Shown here piece after piece: positions 28,638 to 37,312 of a DNA stretch of 64,000 nucleotides (position 1 is the first letter of the stretch; the number at the start of each line of letters is the position of its first letter). The notes under the pieces were generated by a model. It was not told the DNA's origin and ran no database searches. It saw only the letters and a program-made list of their open reading frames with translations. Origin of the DNA: Chitinophagaceae bacterium (GTDB taxonomy: Bacteria; Bacteroidota; Bacteroidia; Chitinophagales; Chitinophagaceae); the NCBI GenBank assembly GCA_023957125.1, contig JAMLHL010000001.1, positions 248,001 through 312,000 on the forward strand, written 5' to 3'. Position numbers and translations under genes: made by a program.

Positions 28638-29147
28638 ATGTTATTAGAAGTAAATCCACTGGTACTTCCTGATCTGGGACTGGTAGTATGGTCCACATTG
28701 GCTTTCCTGATCCTGATGTGGGTGCTGGGGAAATTCGGATGGAAGCCCATCATGAAAGCTATCAGCGAAAGAGAGCAGGGCATCAGCGACTCCCTGGCTA
28801 CAGCGGAAAAAGTGAGGGCTGAAATGGCGCAGTTGAAAAGTGATAATGAGATCCTGTTGGTACAGGCAAGGGAAGAAAGAGCCCAGATTTTGAAAGAAGC
28901 CAAGGAGATCAAAGACAAAATGATCAACGAGGCAAAAGACCAGGCCAAAGATGCGGCTGCTAAAATCATGCAGGATACCCAACAGGCAATTGAAAACCAG
29001 AAGATGGCTGCCATCATTGATCTCAAAAACCAGATCGGGCACATGGTAGTAGAAGTTTCGGAAAAAATATTACGTCGCGAACTGGCCGATAAAGCTGAGC
29101 AGGAGCATTACATTAAACAGTTAACCGACGAAATTAAAATGAACTAA
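28638..29147 (+). CDS. atpF: F1Fo ATP synthase subunit b
   Basis: Subunit b is the peripheral stalk that links the membrane sector to F1. The 169 residues start with one membrane helix (LPDLGLVVWSTLAFLILMWVL) given here only in part, about residues 9-29, and continue as a long charged coiled coil with KPIMKAISEREQGISDSLATA and many Ala/Lys/Glu heptads, as in bacterial b subunits. The ATG at 28638 lies 33 bases after the T-run of the upstream hairpin. AtpH, which caps the stalk, follows after 58 bases. Confidence 0.93.
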   Translation: MLLEVNPLVLPDLGLVVWSTLAFLILMWVLGKFGWKPIMKAISEREQGISDSLATAEKVRAEMAQLKSDNEILLVQAREERAQILKEAKEIKDKMINEAKDQAKDAAAKIMQDTQQAIENQKMAAIIDLKNQIGHMVVEVSEKILRRELADKAEQEHYIKQLTDEIKMN

Positions 29148-29172
29148 TGTTTGAGGTCCGGACATATCGTTC

Positions 29173-29199
29173 AAAATCTCAAATCTCAAATCTCAAATC
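29173..29199 (+). repeat. Heptanucleotide tandem repeat before atpH
   Basis: The unit CAAATCT is repeated about four times (first copy with one extra A, last copy incomplete) and ends 7 bases before the atpH ATG at 29206, so it occupies the ribosome-binding region. Confidence 0.8.
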
Positions 29200-29205
29200 A
29201 TTATA

Positions 29206-29769
29206 ATGCTCCACCCACGTTTAGCAGGAAGATATGCCAAAGGGCTGATTGATCTGGCAAAAGAGCACCACCAACTGGAACAGGTGCAGACCGACATGTT
29301 GTTGCTGCAATCGGTTTGCAAACAAAGCCGCGAATTTGTACTGCTTTTGCGCAGTCCGGTTATTCATGGCGACAAGAAAAGCGATATTATTGACGCCATT
29401 ACAAAAAACAACATCAGCTCTGTTACCACCGCGTTTACAAAATTACTGATCAAAAAAGGGAGAGAGAATATATTGCCCGAGATCATTCACGCATTTATTG
29501 AGCAGTATTACCATTTAAAAGGCATCCATAAAGTAAAACTGACGACAGCGGAACCGGTAAGCGATACCTTAAAAAAAGCGATTGAAGAAAAGGTGAAGAA
29601 AGACGCCGGGTTACCGGAAGTGGAGCTGGAAACCATGGTAAAGAAAGAATTGATCGGAGGATTTGTACTGGAATTTGATAATAAGCTGGTTGACGCCAGT
29701 ATTCTCAGGGACCTGAAAGATATTCAGAAACAATTCAGGAGCAATATTTATATTAGAAATATCAGGTAG
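29206..29769 (+). CDS. atpH: F1Fo ATP synthase subunit delta
   Basis: Delta (OSCP-like) fixes the peripheral stalk to the top of F1. The 187-residue product opens with PRLAGRYAKGLIDLAKEH, the classic helix-1 signature, and ends with the family block KKELIGGFVLEFDNKLVDAS (about residues 146-165) and LRDLKDIQKQFR. Length is normal. It lies between atpF and atpA in the standard order, 71 bases before atpA. The heptamer repeat directly before its ATG is unusual. Confidence 0.95.
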   Translation: MLHPRLAGRYAKGLIDLAKEHHQLEQVQTDMLLLQSVCKQSREFVLLLRSPVIHGDKKSDIIDAITKNNISSVTTAFTKLLIKKGRENILPEIIHAFIEQYYHLKGIHKVKLTTAEPVSDTLKKAIEEKVKKDAGLPEVELETMVKKELIGGFVLEFDNKLVDASILRDLKDIQKQFRSNIYIRNIR

Positions 29770-29840
29770 CCTTTGTTCCCGGTTGAAGAGAAGGCTGTTT
29801 ATTTTTAAAAAATTGATTAACAACACATAAAAAAAAGAAT

Positions 29841-31418
29841 ATGGCAGAAATTAAGCCCGACGAAATAAGTGCGATACTGCGGCAGCAGCTAAGCAATTTT
29901 GATGCAGGCGCCGAACTGGAAGAGGTAGGCACGGTATTACAGGTGGGTGATGGTATTGCCCGTATTTATGGCTTAAACAATGTGCGTGCCGGCGAACTCG
30001 TGGAATTTGATAACGGGGTGAAGGCCGTGGCATTAAACCTGGAGGAAGACAATGTGGGCGTGGTATTGATGGGGGAATCGTCTGAGATCAAGGAAGGAGA
30101 TAAAGTAAAAAGAACCGGGAGCATTGCATCACTGAAAGTAGGTGAAGGGCTTGTAGGCCGCGTGATCAATGTATTGGGAGAACCGATTGATGGCAAGGGA
30201 CCCATCACCGGCGAGTTGTTTGAAATGCCATTTGAAAGAAAAGCGCCGGGTGTTATTTACCGTGAGCCGGTAAAAGAACCTTTACAAACCGGGATCAAGG
30301 CCATTGACGCCATGATTCCCGTTGGCCGTGGCCAGCGCGAGCTGATCATTGGCGACCGCCAAACGGGTAAAACCGCTATTGCCGTTGATACCATTATTAA
30401 TCAAAGGGAATTTTACCAGGCAGGTAAGCCGGTATATTGCATATATGTTGCGTGCGGACAAAAAGCTTCCACCATCGCCAACGTTATGAAAACGCTGGAA
30501 GATAACGGCGCTTTAGAATACACGGTGATCGTAGCTGCTTCTGCTTCAGACCCTGCTCCACAGCAATTTTTCGCGCCGTATGCGGGCGCTGCCATCGGAG
30601 AATATTTCCGCGACACCGGCCGTCCTGCCCTGATCGTTTACGATGATTTGAGCAAACAGGCCGTGGCTTACCGTGAAGTGTCGCTGCTGTTGCGCCGCCC
30701 TCCCGGCCGTGAAGCATACCCCGGGGATGTGTTCTACCTGCACAGCCGTCTTTTGGAACGCGCCGCCAAAATAATCAGTGCAGACAGCGTAGCCAAAAAC
30801 ATGAACGATGTGCCGGACAGTATCAAACACCTGGTAAAAGGCGGAGGATCATTAACCGCCTTACCCATCATCGAAACCCAGGCAGGCGATGTATCGGCAT
30901 ATATTCCTACCAATGTGATCTCCATCACCGATGGGCAGATATTCCTTGAGTCGAACCTGTTTAATGCCGGCATCCGTCCCGCCATTAACGTAGGGATATC
31001 CGTAAGCCGTGTGGGTGGTAATGCCCAGATCAAATCCATGAAAAAAGTGGCCGGGACGCTTAAACTCGACCAGGCGTTGTACCGGGAGATGGAAGCATTT
31101 TCAAAATTCGGAGGCGATCTGGATGCCGCAACAAAATTAGTACTGGATAAAGGCGCCCGCAACGTGGAAATCCTCAAACAACCGCAATACACTCCTTATG
31201 CAGTGGAGAAGCAGGTGGCCATCATTTACCTGGGAACACAAGGTTTATTAAGCAGGGTGCCGGTGAATAAAGTAAAAGAGTTTGAAGACCTGTTCCTCCT
31301 CGAAATGGAAAACAAACTACCCGATGTTCTCAATGAATTTAAGAGAGGGAACCTGCCCGAAGAAGGTCTTAAAAAGATGACAGAAATAGCCAACGCACTG
31401 ATGTCGCGATACAAATAA
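29841..31418 (+). CDS. atpA: F1Fo ATP synthase subunit alpha
   Basis: Alpha carries the non-catalytic nucleotide sites of F1. The 525 residues include the N-terminal beta-barrel ([19 protein letters not shown]), Walker [10 protein letters not shown] (about 170-178), [20 protein letters not shown] with the Walker B aspartate, [12 protein letters not shown], and the [20 protein letters not shown] signature near 385. An intrinsic terminator follows after 18 bases. atpG, which follows atpA in many operons, is not present here; the next gene is an unrelated secreted protein. Confidence 0.98.
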   Translation: MAEIKPDEISAILRQQLSNFDAGAELEEVGTVLQVGDGIARIYGLNNVRAGELVEFDNGVKAVALNLEEDNVGVVLMGESSEIKEGDKVKRTGSIASLKVGEGLVGRVINVLGEPIDGKGPITGELFEMPFERKAPGVIYREPVKEPLQTGIKAIDAMIPVGRGQRELIIGDRQTGKTAIAVDTIINQREFYQAGKPVYCIYVACGQKASTIANVMKTLEDNGALEYTVIVAASASDPAPQQFFAPYAGAAIGEYFRDTGRPALIVYDDLSKQAVAYREVSLLLRRPPGREAYPGDVFYLHSRLLERAAKIISADSVAKNMNDVPDSIKHLVKGGGSLTALPIIETQAGDVSAYIPTNVISITDGQIFLESNLFNAGIRPAINVGISVSRVGGNAQIKSMKKVAGTLKLDQALYREMEAFSKFGGDLDAATKLVLDKGARNVEILKQPQYTPYAVEKQVAIIYLGTQGLLSRVPVNKVKEFEDLFLLEMENKLPDVLNEFKRGNLPEEGLKKMTEIANALMSRYK

Positions 31419-31436
31419 GCTTATCACTTTCCGGTT

Positions 31437-31470
31437 AAAGCCCTGATATCCAATATCAGGGCTTTTGCGT
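31437..31470 (+). terminator. Intrinsic terminator of the atp operon
   Basis: A perfect 13-bp stem, AAAGCCCTGATAT (31437-31449) with its complement (31453-31465), has a 3-base loop and is followed by T-rich sequence. It closes the operon after atpA. Confidence 0.88.
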
Positions 31471-31645
31471 TTTAGGGGGCAGGCGTAGCTTCCCTTCATA
31501 TACTTTATACCATATAAAAACGTTATAGATAGCAAAAAAATAAGTGTATTCTTTTAATTCGTTAACAAATGATAACCGGGAAAGATTTTAGTCGAAGAAA
31601 AATGCGACTGTGTCGAAAACACAAAATATAAGGGAATACACCTAT

Positions 31646-31653
31646 TAGTTTTG
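31646..31653 (+). promoter_or_regulatory. Possible -7 box upstream of the T9SS cargo gene
   Basis: TAGTTTTG fits TAnnTTTG and lies 35 bases before the ATG at 31689. A small AGTCG/CGACT hairpin lies further upstream near 31590-31609. Confidence 0.4.
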
Positions 31654-31688
31654 TTGCTGAAAAAGTCAGCGTTCGTGAATCCATACGT

Positions 31689-34600
31689 ATGAAAGCCGTA
31701 AACCCTGGCAATATGAAAATACTTTTACACGACTTACGAAAAATATTGTTTTACATTTTCGGCTTGCTGCTACTGTCGGCCCTGTATACCAGAGTAAACG
31801 CCCAAGCCACTTATGCGGTGCCCGTAAGCATTGGAAACGAGCCCTGCAATAGTGCTAAGAGAGGCTTTGTTCAGTTTCAGTATCAGTCCGATCTTTTGAA
31901 ATTAAGCCAGCTACCGCCCAGCGGCTGTAATCTGGCTAATTTAACCTATTCCGGGTATCCAGGATTCAGCGAATACAGTTCGGGCATCTCTTTCAATCCC
32001 AAAGATACCAGTCTTTATTATACTTCGTACATCAGCAGCCAAAAGGCCACTTATGTGTTTAAATGGACCCCCGGTTCCGTTTGTCCGCCTACTACAGTGC
32101 TGGTAAAAAAATATAATAACACTTATGTTATTGGAATAACTTTTGACGCGAATGGAATAGGATACCAGCTAAATTATACAGGCAGTTCAGGTGGAAGCGG
32201 GTATGGATTAGAATTACAAACGGTAGATTTCGTAACAGGCACATTTGGTCCTTCTCTTCCTGTTTCCCTTCCTGCAGGAAGGAATCCGCTTCAGGGAAAT
32301 GGTGATTTTGTAATTACTCCGGATGGGCAGTTCCTGGCCATATTAGATAACAATTACATGGTTATCAACTATAAGGATTATAATGTCAATCCACTCAAAG
32401 CAACCATGATCAAAAAATTAACCGGGGATGTTATCATCGGTTTGTCTTATTCGGACGGCAAACTGGTGGCATCCGATTACTACAACTGGTCGGGCAAATA
32501 CCGTAGCAAATATTATGAAATCGGTATCCTGGACGGCTCTAAAACTGAGATCACTACGGCTCCCTGCTATTTCAGCACGGATATGACGGATATCAATACC
32601 GCCATTGGCGTTTCCAAAGAACTGGTTTCCGCTATCCCCACCGGCACCCCGGGCACTTATAATTTATGCTATGATATTACCGTAAGAAATTATGGGAACT
32701 GGCCTCTGACAAATGTAAAATTGACAGATAATTTAGCCGCAGTTTTCGGAGGAGGGAATATTTCAAATGTATCTACAACATTAATTGATAACCCGGCGGG
32801 CGTCGTATTAAACCCGTCATATAATGGAGGTAAACCACAACTGCCGCTTTTACCTTCAGGTAATATAGATATTTTAAAGTCAGCAAATTCCAAAATTCCG
32901 GCTTCACCAATAGCCAACAACTATTTTATTGTAAGAGTATGCTTAACAGTAAAAAATATAGAAATCGGAAAGGTGTACAACAACAACGCAAATGTTGAAG
33001 CGAACGGGTATTTGGCAGCACTGGTTAAAGATAAATCCACTAATGGTCCAAACCCCGATTTAAACCACAACGCCAAGCCCGATGATCCCGGCGAAGACCA
33101 GCCTACGCCATTTGTAGTATTAGCCACCGCCGAAATGCCTCCTTGTGATGCGCTGAACAAAATATTATATAAACAGGATTTCACCAGTAATAACAGTAAC
33201 CTGACAACAGGTTTACCCACGCCTGTAACCCCCGGTTCGGGTACGCCGTCAACTGATTATACCGGTAGCACCACTCAACCCCTGGGTGTGGAACAGTACG
33301 CACTTGCCCGGAATGCCAGTTACGGTAATACGGGTCAATGGATCAGCCTTTCTGATCATACAGGTAATTCAAGAGGAAGGATGATGGTCGTAAATGCGGA
33401 TGTTAAATCATCTAAAATCTATACAGATAAAATACCCATTTCCTGCGGCAACCTGAAGTATTCGCTGTTCGCCTTCGTGTCCAACATTCCGAACGACAAC
33501 TACAATGATTTTTGTGATGCCTTTGGAGGAACCGTAAAACCCAAACTCACATTTACCGTGAAGGATGTAACCTCGGGGTATATAATTACCACGTTGACCA
33601 CGCCGGAAATCACCAGTCGTAACTGGACGCAGTACGGAATGAAATTCGTAATGCCGGCAAGCATCAATGGCAATCCGATCAACGAAATCATCATAGAGAT
33701 CACGAACGCGGCGCCCGGTGGCTGCGGCAACGACCTGGCTATTGACGACATCCAGTTCGGGCTGTGCGACCCGACGCCAACGGTATCCGTCAACAATTCC
33801 GCCGGTTGTACGAATGGTATAACCACGTTCAGCGCGGCGCTCAATGATCCTACCATTATCTCCGGCCCGCTGGAATACCAGTGGCAGAGGAGCAACAACG
33901 GCACCAGCGGATGGTCGAATATCAGCGGGGCAACCGGTGTGGATTATACCATTAATCCATTGCAGGCTTCCGACATCGGCAAATACTACCGGGTAATAGT
34001 AGCCGCAGCGGGCAATATCAACAACGCCAACTGTAATTATACCTCCACCGCGTTTATGCTGACAGCTAAAACCTCCTCTACCGCACCAACAGGTATTGAC
34101 GCATCCCCCGCAGTAACCACCTGCCCGGGCAATGCCGTAAATCTTACGGTACAAGGGGGCGCATTAGGCACAAATGCGGTATGGAAATGGTATAGAAACA
34201 GTTGCGGCGACACCCTGATCGGTACAGGCACTATGATTTCCGTATTACCTTCTGAAACCACTACCTATTATGTTAGAGCGGAGGGAGATTGTAACATAAC
34301 CAGCTGCGCTCAGGTAACCATAACCGTTAATCCCTGTGTTATATTACCGGTTGAATTCCTGCAGTTCAGCGCTGTACAGCACGCCTATACGATTGATCTG
34401 GATTGGAAGATCGTTACTACCGAACAGATCAGTCACTTTGAAGTGGAACGGGCGGATGACGGCGCTCATTTCAACAAGATCGGTACGGTCAAAGAACAGG
34501 TTGCTTTGAATACTGCCGCTAAATTTTCTTACCAGGACGCAGACCTGAGCCAGAATGGTAATATAATCTATTACCGCATAAAAGTGGTGAGCATAGACGG

Positions 34601-34907
34601 CGTGATCAAATACAGCAATGTTCTGACGGTTAGAACTTCCGCGTTGAATAACGGGAAAATGAAGATAAGTCCCAACCCGGCGTCTTCTTCAGTGAAGATT
34701 GAATTCTATTCCGCTTTGCGTGGCATGATGGAACTTCAACTACTGGATATGACCGGCAAAATTGTATTGCGGGAGCAAAGAACGGTGGAGCCCGGACAAA
34801 ATAACATTACGCTGAATCAATTGAATACCATCAGCGAAGGCATGTATTCCATCTTTATCCGGATAGGAGACCGGCTGGAAAGAGAGCGGATCGTAATCAA
34901 GCGATAA
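31689..34907 (+). CDS. Large secreted protein with a type IX secretion C-terminal sorting domain
   Basis: The 1072-residue protein has a signal peptide after a short basic start (helix ILFYIFGLLLLSALYTRVNA, cleavage before QATYA); ATG 31713 is a second possible start. Residues 40-310 look like a beta-propeller-type region (repeated ISFNPKDTSLYYTS-like strands). About 310-470 resembles a DUF11-type repeat (YNLCYDITVRNYGNWPLTNVKLTDNL, shortened here to ITVRNYGNWPLTNVKLTDN). Then come a carbohydrate-binding-like beta sandwich (about 490-690) and Ig-like domains with cysteines (about 695-890). The end (about 985-1072) is a type A sorting domain: KISPNPASSSVKIEF, LLDMTGKIV, GMYSIFI and a basic VIKR end. 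Cell surface export by the T9SS, including SprA, is expected. Ligand unknown. Confidence 0.88.
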   Translation: MKAVNPGNMKILLHDLRKILFYIFGLLLLSALYTRVNAQATYAVPVSIGNEPCNSAKRGFVQFQYQSDLLKLSQLPPSGCNLANLTYSGYPGFSEYSSGISFNPKDTSLYYTSYISSQKATYVFKWTPGSVCPPTTVLVKKYNNTYVIGITFDANGIGYQLNYTGSSGGSGYGLELQTVDFVTGTFGPSLPVSLPAGRNPLQGNGDFVITPDGQFLAILDNNYMVINYKDYNVNPLKATMIKKLTGDVIIGLSYSDGKLVASDYYNWSGKYRSKYYEIGILDGSKTEITTAPCYFSTDMTDINTAIGVSKELVSAIPTGTPGTYNLCYDITVRNYGNWPLTNVKLTDNLAAVFGGGNISNVSTTLIDNPAGVVLNPSYNGGKPQLPLLPSGNIDILKSANSKIPASPIANNYFIVRVCLTVKNIEIGKVYNNNANVEANGYLAALVKDKSTNGPNPDLNHNAKPDDPGEDQPTPFVVLATAEMPPCDALNKILYKQDFTSNNSNLTTGLPTPVTPGSGTPSTDYTGSTTQPLGVEQYALARNASYGNTGQWISLSDHTGNSRGRMMVVNADVKSSKIYTDKIPISCGNLKYSLFAFVSNIPNDNYNDFCDAFGGTVKPKLTFTVKDVTSGYIITTLTTPEITSRNWTQYGMKFVMPASINGNPINEIIIEITNAAPGGCGNDLAIDDIQFGLCDPTPTVSVNNSAGCTNGITTFSAALNDPTIISGPLEYQWQRSNNGTSGWSNISGATGVDYTINPLQASDIGKYYRVIVAAAGNINNANCNYTSTAFMLTAKTSSTAPTGIDASPAVTTCPGNAVNLTVQGGALGTNAVWKWYRNSCGDTLIGTGTMISVLPSETTTYYVRAEGDCNITSCAQVTITVNPCVILPVEFLQFSAVQHAYTIDLDWKIVTTEQISHFEVERADDGAHFNKIGTVKEQVALNTAAKFSYQDADLSQNGNIIYYRIKVVSIDGVIKYSNVLTVRTSALNNGKMKISPNPASSSVKIEFYSALRGMMELQLLDMTGKIVLREQRTVEPGQNNITLNQLNTISEGMYSIFIRIGDRLERERIVIKR

Positions 34908-34929
34908 CTATGATCACTATCTTCGCTCC

Positions 34930-35733
34930 ATGACAAGAAAACAGCTTATCGAACAAATCCGGTTAAAAAGAACTTACCTGTGCATAGGACTGGACACGGA
35001 TATTGAGAAGATCCCGCAACACCTTTTATCCTTTGCCGATCCGGTATTTGAGTTCAACAGGCAAATCATAGATGCCACCAAAGACCTTTGTGTGAGCTAT
35101 AAGATCAATACGGCCTTCTATGAAAGCAGGGGTATCAGGGGATGGGAATCGCTTGAAAAAACGGTAGATTATATTCCCTCCTCCCACCTCACCATAGCCG
35201 ATGCCAAAAGGGGGGATATCGGTAATACTTCTTTACAATATGCGAAAGCCTTTTTTGAAACGCTCGATTTCGACGCCCTTACTGTGGCGCCCTATATGGG
35301 AGAGGACAGCATCCGGCCTTTCCTTCAATATAAGAACAAATGGACGATCGTACTGGGCCTTACCTCTAATCCGGGTTCCCGGGATTTCGAACTTCAGCAA
35401 ACGGGGGATGAAAGATTGTATGAGAAGGTATTAAAAACAGTAGCGAAATGGGGTTCAACCGAGAACCTGATGTTTGTGATAGGCGCCACCCGGGCTGAAG
35501 AGTTGGTAAATATCCGGAACCTGCTGCCCGATCATTTTTTCCTGGTGCCGGGTGTGGGCGCGCAGGGAGGAGATCTGAAAGAAATTTCTGAGAAAGCGAT
35601 GAACAAAGATTATGGTTTACTGGTTAACGTTTCCCGGTCTGTTATTTATGCCGGCAAAAACGAAGATTTTGCTTCTGCCGCAAAGTCCATGGCATCCCGT
35701 TTCCGGGAAGAGATGAGCGCTTATATAAAATAA
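34930..35733 (+). CDS. pyrF: Orotidine 5'-phosphate decarboxylase, type 2
   Basis: PyrF makes UMP, the last step of pyrimidine synthesis. The 267-residue product belongs to the long (type 2) form: CIGLDTDIEKIP (about 17-28), the catalytic charged network in TIADAKRGDIGNTS (about 92-105), VAPYMGEDS near 122 and FLVPGVGAQGG near 205 for phosphate binding. The active-site D-x-K-x-x-D residues are intact. The start is ATG 34930. A TATCTTCG at 34918-34925 is one mismatch from the -7 consensus but is very close to the ATG. No other pyr gene is nearby. Confidence 0.95.
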   Translation: MTRKQLIEQIRLKRTYLCIGLDTDIEKIPQHLLSFADPVFEFNRQIIDATKDLCVSYKINTAFYESRGIRGWESLEKTVDYIPSSHLTIADAKRGDIGNTSLQYAKAFFETLDFDALTVAPYMGEDSIRPFLQYKNKWTIVLGLTSNPGSRDFELQQTGDERLYEKVLKTVAKWGSTENLMFVIGATRAEELVNIRNLLPDHFFLVPGVGAQGGDLKEISEKAMNKDYGLLVNVSRSVIYAGKNEDFASAAKSMASRFREEMSAYIK

Positions 35734-35871
35734 AAAGAGGCGCCTCAAAAATGTCATAATTTTATTTCATCACTAAAGCGAGGAGACTATCGGATTCATA
35801 AAACCAATACGTTATGAAACATGGTGTCCTGACATCTTAGTGGCAAAAGACTTTTTCGCGACCGCCTCTTT
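35734..35871. repeat. MITE-like stretch with short terminal inverted repeats
   Basis: AAAGAGGCG (35734-35742) is exactly inverted as CGCCTCTTT (35863-35871), enclosing 120 bases without a reading frame. An inner pair, ATGTCA and TGACAT, lies inside, and the left end also contains the palindrome GAGGCGCCTC. The internal AAGCGAGGAGACTA resembles an interspersed repeat common in Bacteroidota intergenic DNA. No clear target duplication was identified. It could instead be the pyrF terminator region. Confidence 0.35.
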
Positions 35872-35911
35872 ACAATCCTGTTGCACTGCCTATTGCAAAG
35901 AAAAGATTGGC

Positions 35912-36364
35912 CTAACTGAAAAACCCGCCGTCATTGTCTTCCGGGGAAGAAGACAGATCCTCCGGAAACGATGTAACCGGAGCAATCGGCTCAACCGATG
36001 GTGCGACTACCGGCACCTTTGAAGGAGCCTTTTTTACGGGTCTCTTTCTTGTTAATTTTTTTGTAGCAGCCTTTTTCACCGGTGCTGCTTTTTTTGCCGC
36101 TTTTTTAGCAGCGGCTTTCTTTGCGGGGGCTTTTTTCACGGGGGCAGCCTTTTTAGCTCCTTTTTTAACGGCGGCTTTCTTTACAGGTGCCGCCTTCTTT
36201 ACAGCTTTTTTTGCAGGCGCTTTTTTCGCGGGCGCAGCCTTTTTGGCTACTTTTTTAGAAGCGGCTTTCTTTGCCGGCGCAGCCTTCTTTGCGGCTTTTT
36301 TTACAGGCGCTTTTTTTGCAGGCGCAGCTTTCTTTGAGGCGCTTTTTTTCTTTGCTTTTGCCAT
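35912..36364 (-). CDS. Histone H1-like lysine/alanine-rich DNA-binding protein
   Basis: The 150-residue protein is built from about a dozen imperfect KKAAPAKKA-type repeats (residues 1-115), like the tails of eukaryotic histone H1 and the bacterial Hc1/Alg-type proteins, so nucleoid binding and compaction are likely. After a basic LTRKRPVKK patch the last 35 residues change to proline- and acid-rich sequence (VEPIAPVTSFPEDLSSSPED) ending GGFFS. The DNA repeats make the gene prone to slippage, so length may vary between strains. Own transcription is likely; the nearest upstream gene ends 156 bases away behind a terminator. Confidence 0.88.
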   Translation of the reverse strand: MAKAKKKSASKKAAPAKKAPVKKAAKKAAPAKKAASKKVAKKAAPAKKAPAKKAVKKAAPVKKAAVKKGAKKAAPVKKAPAKKAAAKKAAKKAAPVKKAATKKLTRKRPVKKAPSKVPVVAPSVEPIAPVTSFPEDLSSSPEDNDGGFFS

Positions 36365-36468
36365 GGTTTTTTGGAATTGATTGTGTTTGAAGAAGTGATT
36401 TTTAATGGTAGAAAATTAGGTAATAAAATTAATAATATTTAGAAACCGAATATATTTTTTTAAATAAA

Positions 36469-36501
36469 AAAAGTGTGTTGCCGGATAAGCAACACACTTT
36501 T
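36469..36501 (-). terminator. Intrinsic terminator after the peroxiredoxin gene
   Basis: A 13-bp stem (AAAAGTGTGTTGC with GCAACACACTTTT) and a 7-base loop lie 19 bases after the end of the peroxiredoxin gene. Both flanks are rich in A or T, so it may work in both directions. Confidence 0.82.
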
Positions 36502-36520
36502 CACAAATAAGATCCGGCGT

Positions 36521-37156
36521 TTATAAATCCGGCTGGGGCGTATAGCGCAGGTAGGGCTTCACCACCTTCACGCCTTTCGGGAACTTCTTTTCCGCATCTT
36601 CATTTGAAAGAGCTGTGGACACAATCACGTCTTCAGTTGGTTTCCAGTCAGCAGGGGTAGATACACTATAATTTGCCGTCAGTTGCAGGGAGTCAATAAC
36701 CCGTAATACCTCGTTGAAATTCCTTCCTGTTGATGCCGGATAAGTAATCATAAGTTTCACCTTTTTATCCGGACCTATCACAAACAGAGAACGAACGGTA
36801 AAATTTTCCGAAGCATTCGGATGGATCATACCATAAGCCGTAGCTACCTTCCTGTCTTCATCGGCAATGATAGGAAACTGCACATCCGTATTTTGTGTTT
36901 CATTGATATCCTTCACCCAGCCTTTATGCTTTTCCAAAGGATCCACGCTTACCGCCAACACCTTTACGTTCCGTTTATCAAATTCGTCTTTTAACAAAGC
37001 GGTTTTTCCCAATTCAGTGGTACAAACCGGTGTAAAATCAGCAGGATGGGAAAATAAAACGCCCCAGCTATTACCAAGGAATTCATAAAAATTAATCCTG
37101 CCAGAGGTAGTTTCTGCCGTAAAATCTGGTGCAATATCACCTAAACGCAAACTCAT
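36521..37156 (-). CDS. 1-Cys peroxiredoxin (Prx6 type)
   Basis: This cytoplasmic peroxidase family reduces hydrogen and organic peroxides. The 211 residues have the peroxidatic cysteine C45 in HPADFTPVCTTELG and no other cysteine, which defines the 1-Cys mechanism; an external thiol must resolve the sulfenate. The catalytic arginine region (VRSLFVIGPDKKVK, about 124-137) and the long C-terminal arm with PADWKPTEDVIV are typical of the Prx6 subfamily. Two tandem -7 boxes precede it. It stands alone, with a terminator behind it. Confidence 0.93.
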   Translation of the reverse strand: MSLRLGDIAPDFTAETTSGRINFYEFLGNSWGVLFSHPADFTPVCTTELGKTALLKDEFDKRNVKVLAVSVDPLEKHKGWVKDINETQNTDVQFPIIADEDRKVATAYGMIHPNASENFTVRSLFVIGPDKKVKLMITYPASTGRNFNEVLRVIDSLQLTANYSVSTPADWKPTEDVIVSTALSNEDAEKKFPKGVKVVKPYLRYTPQPDL

Positions 37157-37188
37157 AATAAAACATTTAAAAGATTATAATAGGATTA

Positions 37189-37196
37189 CAAAATTA
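37189..37196 (-). promoter_or_regulatory. -7 box upstream of the peroxiredoxin gene
   Basis: TAATTTTG on the minus strand fits TAnnTTTG, 32 bases before the ATG. A second identical copy at 37208-37215 suggests either tandem promoters or chance in AT-rich DNA. Confidence 0.45.
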
Positions 37197-37312
37197 TGCT
37201 TTTCCTACAAAATTAGTAGACTAACTGAAAAAATAAATTACCATCTCCCTGCCGGAGCCGGTTCGGGCAAAAATCCACCTCTTTTCAAACCATATCTTCT
37301 TCCTGCGGTATT

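Noticed and set aside
36061..36340. Long plus-strand reading frame rich in Phe and Ala opposite the histone-like gene
   Set aside because: It is the mirror of the repeated lysine/alanine codons; the minus-strand product is a known protein type.
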